From contig NZ_JARVSD010000011.1 of NCBI RefSeq assembly GCF_030209445.1, positions 124,001 through 188,000 of the forward strand: DNA of 64,000 nucleotides, given 5' to 3'. The translations under genes and the position numbers were made by a program. The notes under the pieces were generated by a model. That model saw nothing but the letters and a program-made list of their open reading frames with translations, was not told the origin of the DNA and searched no databases. This stretch comes from Promicromonospora sp. MEB111 (GTDB taxonomy: Bacteria > Actinomycetota > Actinomycetes > Actinomycetales > Cellulomonadaceae). Below are positions 8,448 to 17,399 of this stretch, one piece after another (position 1 is the stretch's first letter; every line of letters starts with the position of its first letter).

Positions 8448-9112
8448 GTGTCCGCTCCAAGGCTCCGCGCGACATCTTCAGGAACGATGGTGGCAATGGC
8501 CTCCAGAGCGAACCGGGCCGTCTCGCGGACGGCACCGTCCAGCCGGGCCGTATCGACCGGGATGATCCTAGGGCCGGCTGGGGCTGGTTCCGCGGCGGAG
8601 AAGTCAGTCGCGGCCTTGCGTAGTGCCTCGATCCGTGGCGAGTTCATGATCCTGCCGTCGGCGGTAGTCAGCCGGTTGGCGCGCTCCCGCCGCAGACTGA
8701 GCTCGGACGTCGTGGTGAAGACGAAGCACAGATCGACCTTCGACCGTACGTCAGGCACGTCAGCGAGCTGTTCGATCGCGGCGACGTGGACGCCGTCGAG
8801 CAGGCCAAGAGACCGCAGTGCACGAGAGAAGATGACCCGGTCGTTCAGTCCGCGATCGAGCAGATGGAAGCGTGGCGGGCGTTCGTCGGACCCGATCGTG
8901 GCGACATACTGCAGCGCACTTCCTGCGAGATACAGATTGAGGCTCGCCAGGTTCTTCTTGCCGACCGGCGCATACCGTCCGCCGCCGTGGAAGTCGGCTG
9001 CGGTCCAGCCGGCCCGCCGGATCCGATGGGAGAGGATGTCCAGCACGGTGGTCTTCCCGCTCTTGGGCATGCCTGCGAACTCGATCACGATGTCACGTGG
9101 CAGTGCGGTCAC
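8444..9112 (-). CDS. P-loop nucleotide kinase-like protein
   Basis: A 222-residue protein with an N-terminal Walker A (EFAGMPKSGKTTVLD), a later FHLLDRGLNDRVIFSR segment like the DR-x motif of nucleoside/thymidylate-type kinases, and an arginine-rich lid (SLRRERANRLT). The fold is that of small-molecule or nucleoside kinases (AAA_33/dTMP kinase-like); the substrate is unknown. The start overlaps the stop of the TPR gene (ATGA) and its own stop overlaps the nucleotidyltransferase start. It is the probable first enzymatic step in the operon. Confidence 0.75.
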   Translation of the reverse strand: MTALPRDIVIEFAGMPKSGKTTVLDILSHRIRRAGWTAADFHGGGRYAPVGKKNLASLNLYLAGSALQYVATIGSDERPPRFHLLDRGLNDRVIFSRALRSLGLLDGVHVAAIEQLADVPDVRSKVDLCFVFTTTSELSLRRERANRLTTADGRIMNSPRIEALRKAATDFSAAEPAPAGPRIIPVDTARLDGAVRETARFALEAIATIVPEDVARSLGADT

Positions 9113-10164
9113 GCAGTGGTCTCCCTTGCCTCGGCGGGATGACTGAACGCCTGGATGCAGAGGTTGTCTGCTGGAAACTCACCGCGCGCGGCCAGGTAGA
9201 ACTCCATGTGGCCGAGCACTGCCTGCCGATTCCTGGCCACGCTGTACCTTGCCATCTGCTTCGCAATTCTCAGGGCCTTTGCCCGTGATGAGGCCGTCCC
9301 GCGCGAGTATTCGTAGGCCCACTCGATGACGTCGGCCCACGCGCGCTTTATCCGACCGGACTGCCGCTTGAGCTGCACGCCTTTGGCTGCGTCGGCGAGC
9401 AGCGTCCGTGAGCCGCCCGCGTCGCCGTCCTTCAGTGCTACGAGCGCAGCAAAGAATGATGAGGTCGGCTCCATCGGGGCGAGTGACAACGCCCTCCGGT
9501 GTGCTTCGAGCGCCTCGGCCCACCGTTTCTGGTCGCGGAGCAGAAGGCCGAGGTAGTCCCAGCTCTCGTAGGATGATCCGTCGACACGAATCGCCTTGAG
9601 GATGTTGTCCATTGCTCGGTCGGGAGCCTCATACCGGTAAGCCGTCGCCAGAGCGCGCCAGGTCCCCGCAGAGTCGATGTCGTTCGGATCGGCGGCCTCA
9701 AGCACTGCCTCGGCAACCCGGTTGATGCCCTTGTTGATGTACGACCGAGCCAGACGCACCCTGATCCGTCCGTTACCCGGTTGGATCTCCAATGCCTGCT
9801 GGTAATAACTGATCGCCCGGTCATAGTCCGCCTCGACGTAAGCCGACTGTCCTTCGTTGAAGAGGTGTGCGGCAAGCACGATGCGCTCTGACTCCTGCTC
9901 GAACGCGTGCAAGCGCTCGTCGAGCTCAGCGCGACGTCGGGATGCCTCTGCCAATTCCGTCCGCAGGGAATCTCGGTCCCGCCGTACTTCATTGAGGGTC
10001 CGCACACCGAGCACCGCGACGATCGCCAGAGCAAACGTGATCACAGTGATCGCGGCCATCGCTACAGCGATCGTGAGGTTGGCGAAGTCGATGTAGGTCG
10101 ACGGGTCGAAAGCGGGGTTCGAGGGAATGGGCGCGGGGCTTGCCAGGAGCGTGCGCCTGTCCAC
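9109..10164 (-). CDS. Membrane-anchored TPR protein, first gene of the five-gene operon
   Basis: A 351-residue protein. It has a single N-terminal transmembrane helix (IAVAMAAITVITFALAIVAVL), a basic/acidic coiled coil (RRDRDSLRTELAEASRRRAE), and then several TPR-like repeats (NEGQSAYVEADYDRAISYYQ, YLGLLLRDQKRWAEALEAHR). It is probably a cytoplasm-facing scaffold or sensor. The GTG at 10164 has GGAGGG seven bases upstream and was preferred to longer in-frame starts that lack protein-like sequence. It is the promoter-proximal gene, so it may set the location of the enzymes encoded behind it. Specific function unknown. Confidence 0.75.
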   Translation of the reverse strand: MDRRTLLASPAPIPSNPAFDPSTYIDFANLTIAVAMAAITVITFALAIVAVLGVRTLNEVRRDRDSLRTELAEASRRRAELDERLHAFEQESERIVLAAHLFNEGQSAYVEADYDRAISYYQQALEIQPGNGRIRVRLARSYINKGINRVAEAVLEAADPNDIDSAGTWRALATAYRYEAPDRAMDNILKAIRVDGSSYESWDYLGLLLRDQKRWAEALEAHRRALSLAPMEPTSSFFAALVALKDGDAGGSRTLLADAAKGVQLKRQSGRIKRAWADVIEWAYEYSRGTASSRAKALRIAKQMARYSVARNRQAVLGHMEFYLAARGEFPADNLCIQAFSHPAEARETTA

Positions 10165-10334
10165 GGGGCTCCCTCCGAATCCACTGTGACCTGAGACTAT
10201 GGTACGAGCGTTGCTGAAACCAGGCCTGTGCTTTGTGTCTGTCGAGAGGGCTCGGAGAGGCCGCGCGTGACGTGCGTCCCTGTAGGTTGGTAGCCCGTGG
10301 AGGTCAGGCAGCAATCTGTCGACGTGAAGTCGCA

Positions 10335-10664
10335 GTGAGCACATCGGATCTTCGGGGTCTCATTGCGCTTCTATTCGTCACTGATGCCCGTGAGCGCGGA
10401 CTGGCAGCCGATGGCGCTGTCGACTGGCCTGACAGCATTGACCGCAGTGCCGGCGAAGTAGTGAGCAGAGCGCTTGAGATTGCGCTCCTACTCGAGGACT
10501 CGCCTGATGCGCTTGAAGCCCAGCTTCATGCACTGGCGGAGCTTGCGGCGTGGGATCTCGTTCCCAGCGACGTTCTGCAACGCGTGCCAGGTTGTCGCCT
10601 GTGGACGCAACCGTGGGCCATCGAGTACGTGGACTATCTCAGAGAACAGCTACGTGGTCCTTGA
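10335..10664 (+). CDS. Small hypothetical protein
   Basis: A 109-residue helical, acidic protein that I do not recognise. It starts at a GTG (GCAGTGAGC) with a weak GAAGT upstream and contains regular amphipathic helices (AGEVVSRALEIALLLED, DALEAQLHALAELAAWDLV). It is divergent from the TPR-led operon, with 170 bases between the starts that probably hold both promoters, and it converges on the next TPR gene. Confidence 0.5.
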   Translation: MSTSDLRGLIALLFVTDARERGLAADGAVDWPDSIDRSAGEVVSRALEIALLLEDSPDALEAQLHALAELAAWDLVPSDVLQRVPGCRLWTQPWAIEYVDYLREQLRGP

Positions 10665-10730
10665 GACCAATCGGGCCGGCACCTTCTCACGCTGAACTTC
10701 GGGATTCGTGATCGGCATCGTAGTGAGGCA

Positions 10731-11639
10731 TCAGCTCGCGGAGTAGAGGTCGATCCACACCTCGTCCGGCTGGTTCCACTCGTCGTCGTGGTGGCTGACG
10801 ACTACTCGGGTACGGACGCCGGGGGCGGGCAAGAGGATCTCGCCCTCGGCGTCATCGAGGCGCAATGACTTGCTCGGGGTCTCCAGCATCGTGTCGATCA
10901 CCACAGCCCGCTGCGGTCGTGCGAACCTCGAAGGGTGGTCGACATAGATGGTGACGAGCGCCGGTCCTTGTTCGTCGGCTCCATGTCCGTCGGCCTGCCA
11001 GTTGACGTCCGAGGCGTTCCGGACCCGGATGCAGAGTCCGAGCGGCGACGTGATGACAGGGGACTCGTCGTCGACCTCGGGGATCTCGCCGTCGACGGGT
11101 TCATTGAGGAAGGCGACGCCCCAGCCCCAGGTCCGGGTGTGAGTGAGCGGCCACGGGATGAGATCCAGGGCGCGGTTCAGCGCCATGCGCGAGTCGTTGA
11201 CGGACGAGGCGTCTGCACCGGTAGCGAGCCGAAGGTCGAGCGCGCGCCGGAAGCGAGCGGCGGCGTGCGGATAGTCCCCAGCCACGAACAGCGCCTCGCC
11301 CAGATGCCAGACCGCGACCTCCTCGCCTGGCTTGTACTCGTGGGTGTCGACGAGCTTCTCGAGAATCTTGATCGCGGTCGAGGTGTCGCCACGGTCGCGG
11401 ATCACGTCCGCCGCGAGGGTCTGCAGGCGCAGCGACGTCGGATCGCCGTCGAACAGCGGCTTGAGCAGCGACGCCGCGCGGTCCGGGGCTCCCGACCAGA
11501 GTGCGACGAGTACCTCCAGCGCCGGGTCGGTGGCGTTCGCGACACGAAACACCACCTCGTCGTCGAGCACTGGCAGCAGGGTGCTGGGGTCGGTGTGCCA
11601 GCCGGGCCTGGCGCCGATCATGCTGGTCATGGAGGCCAT
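10731..11639 (-). CDS. TPR-containing hypothetical protein
   Basis: A 302-residue soluble protein. The first half is TPR-like (DPALEVLVALWSGAPDRAAS, VAVWHLGEALFVAGDYPHAA). The second half looks like a beta-rich domain (LGLCIRVRNASDVNWQADG, GPALVTIYVDHPSR, GVRTRVVVSHHDDE). No enzymatic motif is seen. The start at 11639 is the first of three closely spaced ATGs; the ribosome site is weak. It is divergent from the HAD-like gene, with only 33 bases between the starts, so the two probably share a promoter region. Function unknown; a regulatory or binding role is inferred from the repeats. Confidence 0.6.
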   Translation of the reverse strand: MASMTSMIGARPGWHTDPSTLLPVLDDEVVFRVANATDPALEVLVALWSGAPDRAASLLKPLFDGDPTSLRLQTLAADVIRDRGDTSTAIKILEKLVDTHEYKPGEEVAVWHLGEALFVAGDYPHAAARFRRALDLRLATGADASSVNDSRMALNRALDLIPWPLTHTRTWGWGVAFLNEPVDGEIPEVDDESPVITSPLGLCIRVRNASDVNWQADGHGADEQGPALVTIYVDHPSRFARPQRAVVIDTMLETPSKSLRLDDAEGEILLPAPGVRTRVVVSHHDDEWNQPDEVWIDLYSAS

Positions 11640-11672
11640 TGTGCTCGACGGCGGACGGTAGGGTGCCGGTTC

Positions 11673-12719
11673 GTGACACAGCGACCCATCGTGTTCCTGG
11701 ACATCGACGGCACCCTTCTGCCGCTCGGGCCTGGCGACCGGTCGCGATCCGTGGACATCCCTCAGGAGTGGCGGGCGCAGTCCAACCCACAGCTGGCCAA
11801 GCTCCGCCGGACGTCCGGCTACAACTTGCTCCGGCTTGGAGCCGAGCTGGTGTGGGCCACTGCGTGGGGGCAGGACGCGAACGACGTCGTCGCGCCGATC
11901 TTGGCGCTCGGCCGACTGCCGGTTGTCGACTTCGACCAGGACGACGACGTCCCGGTGCCCGGCGGGCTGCACTGGAAAGCGGCGGCTCTGGTCCGGTTCG
12001 CGGCGGGGCGTCCGTTCGTCTGGCTCGATGACGAGATCCGTGACCTCGACGTGCAGTGGGTCGAGGCGGCGCATCCTGGTCCGGCGCTGCTGCACCACGT
12101 CAGCCCGACGTTAGGACTGACGGAGGACGATGCCGCTGCGGTGGAAGCCTGGGTGCGGGAGGTGGCCGGTCCGCCCGTTCCCGAGGACGTGCCCCCGCCG
12201 CTGCGCGCGATCATGGACGCCTGCCACGACTACGACGACGGGCGGGGCGTCGCCTTCGAGCCCTACCCCGGGCTGGAGCCTGTTGCGGAGACCGGCTGGT
12301 GGTTCCGGCACTGGACGGGAAGTCCGGAGGTCACCGGCCAGGAGTTTCGTCCCTTCGGGCAGGACGGCGGTGGCGGGTACGTCTGCTCGTGGACGATCCG
12401 GCCGGGTGCGGACCTGGCGGATCAGCCGGTGATCTATCTCGGGTCGGACGGCGACGTCGCCGTCCTGGCCGCCGATGCTTGGGACGCGCTGTGGTTCTTC
12501 GCTCACGGGTACGGGCCGCACGACGTCCCGAGCGAGTTCGAGCCTGGTGAGCGCTACTTCCAGCCCGAGCCTGACCGGGTCGTGCGCCCCCATGCTGAGC
12601 TTGTGCGGGCTGCCGAGCTGCTCGCGCCGGGGCGCCGTAGGCCCGTGGAGCAGATCGTCGCGGAGGCACCGGCGGGACTGCCCGACTTGCGGGTCTGGGT
12701 CGACGGCCTCTGCCGTTGA
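11673..12719 (+). CDS. HAD-like hydrolase fused to a SUKH (SMI1/KNR4)-like domain
   Basis: A 348-residue protein in two parts. Residues 1 to about 165 form a HAD-superfamily domain: motif I FLDIDGTLLPLG, LVWATAWGQDAND, and GRPFVWLDDEI as the metal-binding acidic motif, which predicts phosphatase activity. From about residue 175 the sequence changes to a module resembling SMI1/KNR4 (SUKH) proteins (GGYVCSWTIRPG, QPVIYLGSDGDVAVLA, WFFAHGYGP), which in bacteria often serve as immunity or adaptor domains. The N-terminal part is paralogous to the free-standing HAD protein at 48209-48712 (both share LVWATAW and GRPFVW-DD). It is followed by an ADP-ribosylglycohydrolase gene. The SUKH call is pattern-based. 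Confidence 0.65.
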   Translation: MTQRPIVFLDIDGTLLPLGPGDRSRSVDIPQEWRAQSNPQLAKLRRTSGYNLLRLGAELVWATAWGQDANDVVAPILALGRLPVVDFDQDDDVPVPGGLHWKAAALVRFAAGRPFVWLDDEIRDLDVQWVEAAHPGPALLHHVSPTLGLTEDDAAAVEAWVREVAGPPVPEDVPPPLRAIMDACHDYDDGRGVAFEPYPGLEPVAETGWWFRHWTGSPEVTGQEFRPFGQDGGGGYVCSWTIRPGADLADQPVIYLGSDGDVAVLAADAWDALWFFAHGYGPHDVPSEFEPGERYFQPEPDRVVRPHAELVRAAELLAPGRRRPVEQIVAEAPAGLPDLRVWVDGLCR

Positions 12720-12780
12720 TCGGCCCGGCGGGTCGTGATTGCTGCTGGCCGCGACGTCCTCCGCCTGACAGGATCTGCGG

Positions 12781-13743
12781 GTGCCACGCAGCCTTGACCC
12801 GACCATTCATCCCGAGCAACGAGTCGCACTGTGCGCCAACAGCCTTGCCGGATTGTCGGCCGGCGACGCGCTCGGTGCCCAGTACTTCGTCCCGACCAAC
12901 GATCCGGCCCTGTTCCTCGGGGAAGGGACCCTGCCGCCCGGCCCGTGGCCCTGGACCGACGACACCGACATGGCCTGCACCGTCGCCGCCGAGCTGATCC
13001 AGCACGGTGAGATCGACCGCGACAGGATCGCTCAGAACTTCGCGCAGCGGTGCGATCCCTACCGCGGTTACGGTGCGGGCGCGGTCCAGGTGCTGCACCA
13101 GATCCGGGACGGCGTGCCGTGGCGCGAGGCGGCCGTCGCCGCGTTTCCCGCCGGGTCGTTCGGCAACGGCGCGGCCATGCGGGTCGCGCCGCTCGGCGCC
13201 TACTTCGCAGGTGACCTGGACCATGCCGCCGAGCAGGCGATCCGCTCGTCGGAGGTCACCCACGCGCATCCGGAAGGGATCGCCGGCGCGGTCGTCGTCG
13301 CGGTGGCCACGGCGTTCGTGGCCGACGCGTCGGTTGCGCACGTCATCCCGAAGCCGGAGGAGGTGCTCGACAGCGTCGAGCCGTACCTGCTGTCCGGTGC
13401 GACAGCCAGGGGCGTGGCCGCCGCGCGCGACCTGTTGGGTGCGTCGGTGGGCGAGGCCGCCTGGAAGCTCGGGAACGGGTCACGCGTCTCGGCGCAGGAC
13501 ACCGTGCCGTTCTGCCTGTGGGTCGCAGCTACCCATCTGACTGACTACCCCGCGGCGATCAAGGCCTGTGTCGAGGCCGGCGGGGACGTCGACACCACCG
13601 CTGCGATCGTCGGCGGGATCGTGGGTGCGTACACCGGGCACGGTGACCGGGACGGCGTCGTCGGCGTGCCGAACGCGTGGCTCGGCCAGCGGGAAGCGCT
13701 GCCCGAATGGGTGCCGACCGAGGCGTTGCGCGCCGCGAGCTGA
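12781..13743 (+). CDS. ADP-ribosylglycohydrolase (DraG) family protein
   Basis: A 320-residue protein with DraG-family metal-site motifs: SLAGLSAGDALGAQYF at the N-terminus, PWTDDTDMA, and GGDVDTTAAIVGGIVGAY near the C-terminus. These carry the Asp/Thr ligands of the binuclear Mg2+ centre. The family removes ADP-ribose from protein side chains (often Arg) or acts on O-acetyl-ADP-ribose-like metabolites. The GTG start at 12781 follows AGGATCT. It lies 61 bases after the HAD-SUKH gene on the same strand and may be co-transcribed with it, which would pair a phosphatase with an ADP-ribose hydrolase. The window's TIR protein is a possible but unproven source of ADP-ribosyl species. Confidence 0.88.
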   Translation: MPRSLDPTIHPEQRVALCANSLAGLSAGDALGAQYFVPTNDPALFLGEGTLPPGPWPWTDDTDMACTVAAELIQHGEIDRDRIAQNFAQRCDPYRGYGAGAVQVLHQIRDGVPWREAAVAAFPAGSFGNGAAMRVAPLGAYFAGDLDHAAEQAIRSSEVTHAHPEGIAGAVVVAVATAFVADASVAHVIPKPEEVLDSVEPYLLSGATARGVAAARDLLGASVGEAAWKLGNGSRVSAQDTVPFCLWVAATHLTDYPAAIKACVEAGGDVDTTAAIVGGIVGAYTGHGDRDGVVGVPNAWLGQREALPEWVPTEALRAAS

Positions 13744-13783
13744 TTCGCGGGGCTGCGAGTCGCCTCGGTCGGCATCCGGACTA

Positions 13784-15436
13784 TTACTCGCCCGCCGGAG
13801 CCGGCACCCGCGTCGTCCCCGCCGGCACCGCCTCGCAGACCGTGCCCTCGGCGGGCAGCACGCCGTCGATCAGCGCCGCGTCCACCGCCTCGTCGATGCA
13901 CGGCCCGCTGGTGCGGTAGGACGTGTGGCCCACGCCCGTCCGGGTGAGCAGGACGGCGTCCTCTAGGCGCTCGGTCATGGCCTGCGCCCAGTGGTACGGC
14001 GACACGTTGTCCACCTCGCCGCCGACCACCAGGATCGGGGGCGCGCCGGCGCCGGTGAGCTCGTCGGTGAAGCGGTCCTCGTTCGTGGCCGGCCAGAGCG
14101 CGCAGTTCAGCGCGCTGTAGGCGGCCCGGCTGCCCAGGCGCTCGCCGCGGGCGGCGATCTCGCGGGCGGCGGCCCGGTGCTCGCCCAGGTTGCGCAGGGA
14201 CGGCCAGTCGGCGCAGCGGACGGCGGTGTGCGGCTCCTGGAGGGTGGCGAACGGGCCGCCGAACGGCGCGACCGTGACGTTCGAGACCAGGAAGTGCAGG
14301 AACGTCCCGTTGCCCTGCTGGGCGGAGAGCAGGCCCGCGGTGAGCGAGGGCCACAGTGTGCGGACGCCCGCCGCGGCGCGGATGCCCTCCAGCGCCATGG
14401 CGCCGTCGAGCGTCCCGCCGGGGGTGAGGCCCTCGACCGGCGGGACCCGCAGGGGCTCCCGCTCCAGGTCGGCGATGAGGGCGTCGAACGCTGCCTCCGG
14501 ATCGCCGTCCCCGAACGGGCACGCCGCCACACCCTCGGCGCGGCACGTCTCGAACCAGAGGTCGAGGGTCTCCTCGTTGGACCGCGCGACGTCGTCGAGC
14601 AGGCGAAGCGGGTCGTTCTGCCACAGGTCGGTGTCGACGGGGGCGTCGATCACCATCTGGCGCACGCGCTCGGGGAACAGCGTGGCGTACATGGGGCCGA
14701 CCACCGTGCCGTACGAGGCGCCGTAGAACGTGATCCGGTCCTCGCCGATCGCGGCGCGCACCTGGTCCAGGTCGCGGGCCACGTTGTCCGTGGACATGCT
14801 CGCCAGGAACGCGCGGTCCTGGTGCGTGGCGCAGCCCTTGGTGAAGGTCCGGGCGTCCTTGAGCAGCTGCCCGAACGGCTTGCCGCCCGGGATGCTCGGG
14901 TCGCGGTCCTCGGCGGCCTGCGCGGCCCGCTGCTCGTCGGTGAGGCACCGGACGGCGTCCGACTCCCCGACGCCGCGCGGGTCCATGCCGACGACGTCGA
15001 AGCGCGCCACGACGTCGGGCGAGAACGGGCTGGTCTCGCCGGCGGGGTCGATCGACCGGACCATCTCGGAGGCGGGCACACCCGGTCCGCCGGGATTGAT
15101 GAACAGGCTGCCGATGCGCCGGTCGGGGTCCGTGGCGCGGTGCCGGACCACCGCGAGCGGGATCTGCTCGCCGCCCGGCTCGGCGTACTCCAGCGGGACC
15201 TCGACGGTGGCGCAGTCCAGGTTGGGGCCGCACTCGGCCCAGTCGATCGGGTCGGGGGTGGGGGCTGTCGCTTCCGGGGCGGGTGGGGCGCTCGGCGCGG
15301 CGGGCGCGCCGCTCGCGGCGGACGCCGTCAGCGCACCGCCCGCGCCGGCGGCGCACCCGGACACGGCCAGGGAGACGACGGCGAGCACAGCGGCGATGCG
15401 CAGCGCGGCGTTCGGGGAACGGGTTGATCCAGGCAT
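13784..15436 (-). CDS. Secreted alpha/beta hydrolase, TAP-like peptidase lipoprotein
   Basis: A 550-residue lipoprotein of the actinobacterial tripeptidyl-aminopeptidase group. The N-terminus has a signal helix ending in the lipobox VSGC, so it is probably anchored to the outer face of the membrane. The catalytic core shows the oxyanion stretch FINPGGPGVPAS, the nucleophile elbow FYGASYGTVVG, a late Asp in VVGGEVDNVSP, and the His in GVGHTSY. A TAP-like C-terminal domain follows. It would release short peptides or cleave esters outside the cell. It is convergent with the DraG gene and precedes the two-component genes on the same strand, with 92 bases between. Confidence 0.88.
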   Translation of the reverse strand: MPGSTRSPNAALRIAAVLAVVSLAVSGCAAGAGGALTASAASGAPAAPSAPPAPEATAPTPDPIDWAECGPNLDCATVEVPLEYAEPGGEQIPLAVVRHRATDPDRRIGSLFINPGGPGVPASEMVRSIDPAGETSPFSPDVVARFDVVGMDPRGVGESDAVRCLTDEQRAAQAAEDRDPSIPGGKPFGQLLKDARTFTKGCATHQDRAFLASMSTDNVARDLDQVRAAIGEDRITFYGASYGTVVGPMYATLFPERVRQMVIDAPVDTDLWQNDPLRLLDDVARSNEETLDLWFETCRAEGVAACPFGDGDPEAAFDALIADLEREPLRVPPVEGLTPGGTLDGAMALEGIRAAAGVRTLWPSLTAGLLSAQQGNGTFLHFLVSNVTVAPFGGPFATLQEPHTAVRCADWPSLRNLGEHRAAAREIAARGERLGSRAAYSALNCALWPATNEDRFTDELTGAGAPPILVVGGEVDNVSPYHWAQAMTERLEDAVLLTRTGVGHTSYRTSGPCIDEAVDAALIDGVLPAEGTVCEAVPAGTTRVPAPAGE

Positions 15437-15528
15437 GCGATCGACCCTAGGAACGCCGTCCGACCTGGGCTATCGGCCGATGGGTCCGGACTCGCCGACC
15501 GAAGTCGGAGCCTCCTCGCCCGCGCAGG

Positions 15529-16227
15529 TCATTCCGGTCCGTCGGGGGAGTCGAGCCCGGCCTCCTGCACCAGCAGCGCCACCTGGACCCGGTTGTTCAG
15601 ACCGAGCTTGGCCAGGATCGACGACACATGGGTCTTCACCGTCGTCAGACCCAGGAAGAAGCGCGCCGCGATCTCGGCGTTGGACCGCCCGGCCCCGATC
15701 TCGACGGCGACCTCCCGCTCCCGCTCACCGAGCGCGTCGAGGCGCTCGCGGGCCGTGGTGCGCCGGGCGTCGTCGTCCGACTCCGCGACCTTGGCGATGA
15801 GCCGCCGGGTCACCTCAGGTGAGAGCACGGGGCGCCCCTGGGCCGCGTGCCGGATGGCGACGACGAGCTCGTCGGGCGGCGTGTCCTTGAGCAGGAACCC
15901 CGCCGCCCCGGCCCGGAGCGCGCGCAGCACGTGGGCGTCGGCGTCGAACGTGGTCAGCACCATGACCTGGGGTGCGGGGGAGTCGCCGCGCAGGATCTCG
16001 GTCGCGGTGAGCCCGTCCGTGCCGGGCATCCGGATGTCCATCAGCACGACGTCGGGGTGGTGACGCCGGGCCAGCTCGACCGCTTCGGCGCCATCGCCTG
16101 CCTCGGCCACCACGCGGAGGTCGGGGGCGCCGTCGAGCATCATCTTGAGGCCGAAGCGGACCATGGCGTCGTCGTCGGCGATGAGGACGTCGATGGCCGG
16201 CTCGTCGCCGGGGGCGGAATGGGTCAC
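15529..16227 (-). CDS. NarL/LuxR-family response regulator
   Basis: A 232-residue cytoplasmic regulator. The receiver domain has the acidic pair in IADDDAMVRFGLKMML, the phospho-acceptor Asp in PDVVLMDIRMPG, and the late Lys in GFLLKDTPPDEL. The C-terminal LuxR helix-turn-helix is clear (EVAVEIGAGRSNAEIAARFF, GLTTVKTHVSSILAKLG). It starts at a GTG overlapping the stop of the histidine kinase (GTGA), so the pair is co-translated. Its targets are not shown by sequence; autoregulation or control of the adjacent secreted hydrolase is possible. Confidence 0.95.
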   Translation of the reverse strand: MTHSAPGDEPAIDVLIADDDAMVRFGLKMMLDGAPDLRVVAEAGDGAEAVELARRHHPDVVLMDIRMPGTDGLTATEILRGDSPAPQVMVLTTFDADAHVLRALRAGAAGFLLKDTPPDELVVAIRHAAQGRPVLSPEVTRRLIAKVAESDDDARRTTARERLDALGEREREVAVEIGAGRSNAEIAARFFLGLTTVKTHVSSILAKLGLNNRVQVALLVQEAGLDSPDGPE

Positions 16228-17399
16228 GTCGGCCAGGGTAGGCGCAGCCGGACGCGCCAGCCGCCTCGGTCGGTGGGGCCGTGGTCGAGAGCGCCGTTGA
16301 CGAGGCGGGTGCGTTCGTCGAGTCCGCGGAGTCCGGTCCCGGAGCCTTGGGGGTATTGGGGTGTGGCTGCGGGGCGCGCGTTGGTCACCTCGGCGACGAC
16401 GACGTCGTCGGGCCGCCCGGTGATGCGGACGGTGACCGGTGCGCCCGGGGCGTGCTTGCGCGCGTTGGTCAGCGACTCCTGCACCATGCGGTAGAGCGTG
16501 CGGCCCTGCACGTCCGGGATGGTTCGTGCGCCGGTGGTGAGCCCGGCGTCGTCCAGGAGGGTTACCTCGGTACCGGTGGCGCGGGCGTCCTCGACCAGCT
16601 GGAGGACGTCTGTTGCGGCCGGCATCGGCAGCTCTCCGACGGGCGCGCGGAGCACGCCGATGACGTCGCGCAGGTCCTGGAGGGCGCGGTGCGCGTTCTC
16701 GCGGACCACCTCGGCGGCGCGGCCGACGTCGTCGGGCGGCGCGGTGCGCGCGTAGGCGAGGGCGCCGGCGTGGACGCTGAGCAGGGACAGGCGATGGCCC
16801 AGGACGTCGTGCATCTCGCGCGCGATGGTCTCGCGGGCTTCGCGTTCGGAGCGCTCGGCGCGGAGCTGGGCCTCGACCTCGGCGGCCGCGGCGCGCTCGC
16901 GCAGGGAGGTGACGAGGGCTCGTCGGTTGCGGATGGTCAGGCCCCACGCGACGGTCGCGGCGTTACCCAGGGCGATCATGGTGAACACGGTGAGTGGCGG
17001 GGTGCTCTGGTCGGGCCAGACGAGCTGGTAGGTGCTCAGGGCTGCGACGCTGATGGCGCAGACAGTTGCCGTGGCGCGGATCGAGCTGTGCACGGCGACG
17101 GTGAAGAGGGCGACGATCGCGGCTCCGGTGACTGTCTCGGAGTAGACGCTTGTCGCGGCCAGGGCGATACCGATCTGGACCGGGTACGTGCGGCGCCACC
17201 ACAGGGCGATGCAGCCGAGGAGGCCGGTGAGGCGGTCGGCGACGAGGAGTCCGGTGGGGAGTGGGTCGGGCTCGGTGGTCTGCACCTGGAGGGCGATCAG
17301 GGCGAGCGCTACGGCCAGCGCGATCAGGACGCAGTCGACCAGGCGGTCTCGCAGCGGCTGCCGGGGCGGGGGCGCGTGGGCGGTCGTCGGGCCGTTCAT
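16224..17399 (-). CDS. NarL-type sensor histidine kinase
   Basis: A 391-residue membrane kinase. The N-terminal half has four to six hydrophobic helices (LIALAVALALIALQV, ETVTGAAIVALFTVAVH, VFTMIALGNAATVAWGLT). A HisKA_3 dimerisation domain follows, with the phospho-accepting His in IAREMHDVLGHRLSLLSV, then an HATPase domain (MVQESLTNARKHAPGAPV, SGTGLRGLDERTRLV). The start is the ATG at 17399, four bases inside the end of the upstream GlxA-type gene. There is no extracellular sensing domain of any size, so it probably senses through its membrane helices. Confidence 0.92.
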   Translation of the reverse strand: MNGPTTAHAPPPRQPLRDRLVDCVLIALAVALALIALQVQTTEPDPLPTGLLVADRLTGLLGCIALWWRRTYPVQIGIALAATSVYSETVTGAAIVALFTVAVHSSIRATATVCAISVAALSTYQLVWPDQSTPPLTVFTMIALGNAATVAWGLTIRNRRALVTSLRERAAAAEVEAQLRAERSEREARETIAREMHDVLGHRLSLLSVHAGALAYARTAPPDDVGRAAEVVRENAHRALQDLRDVIGVLRAPVGELPMPAATDVLQLVEDARATGTEVTLLDDAGLTTGARTIPDVQGRTLYRMVQESLTNARKHAPGAPVTVRITGRPDDVVVAEVTNARPAATPQYPQGSGTGLRGLDERTRLVNGALDHGPTDRGGWRVRLRLPWPT

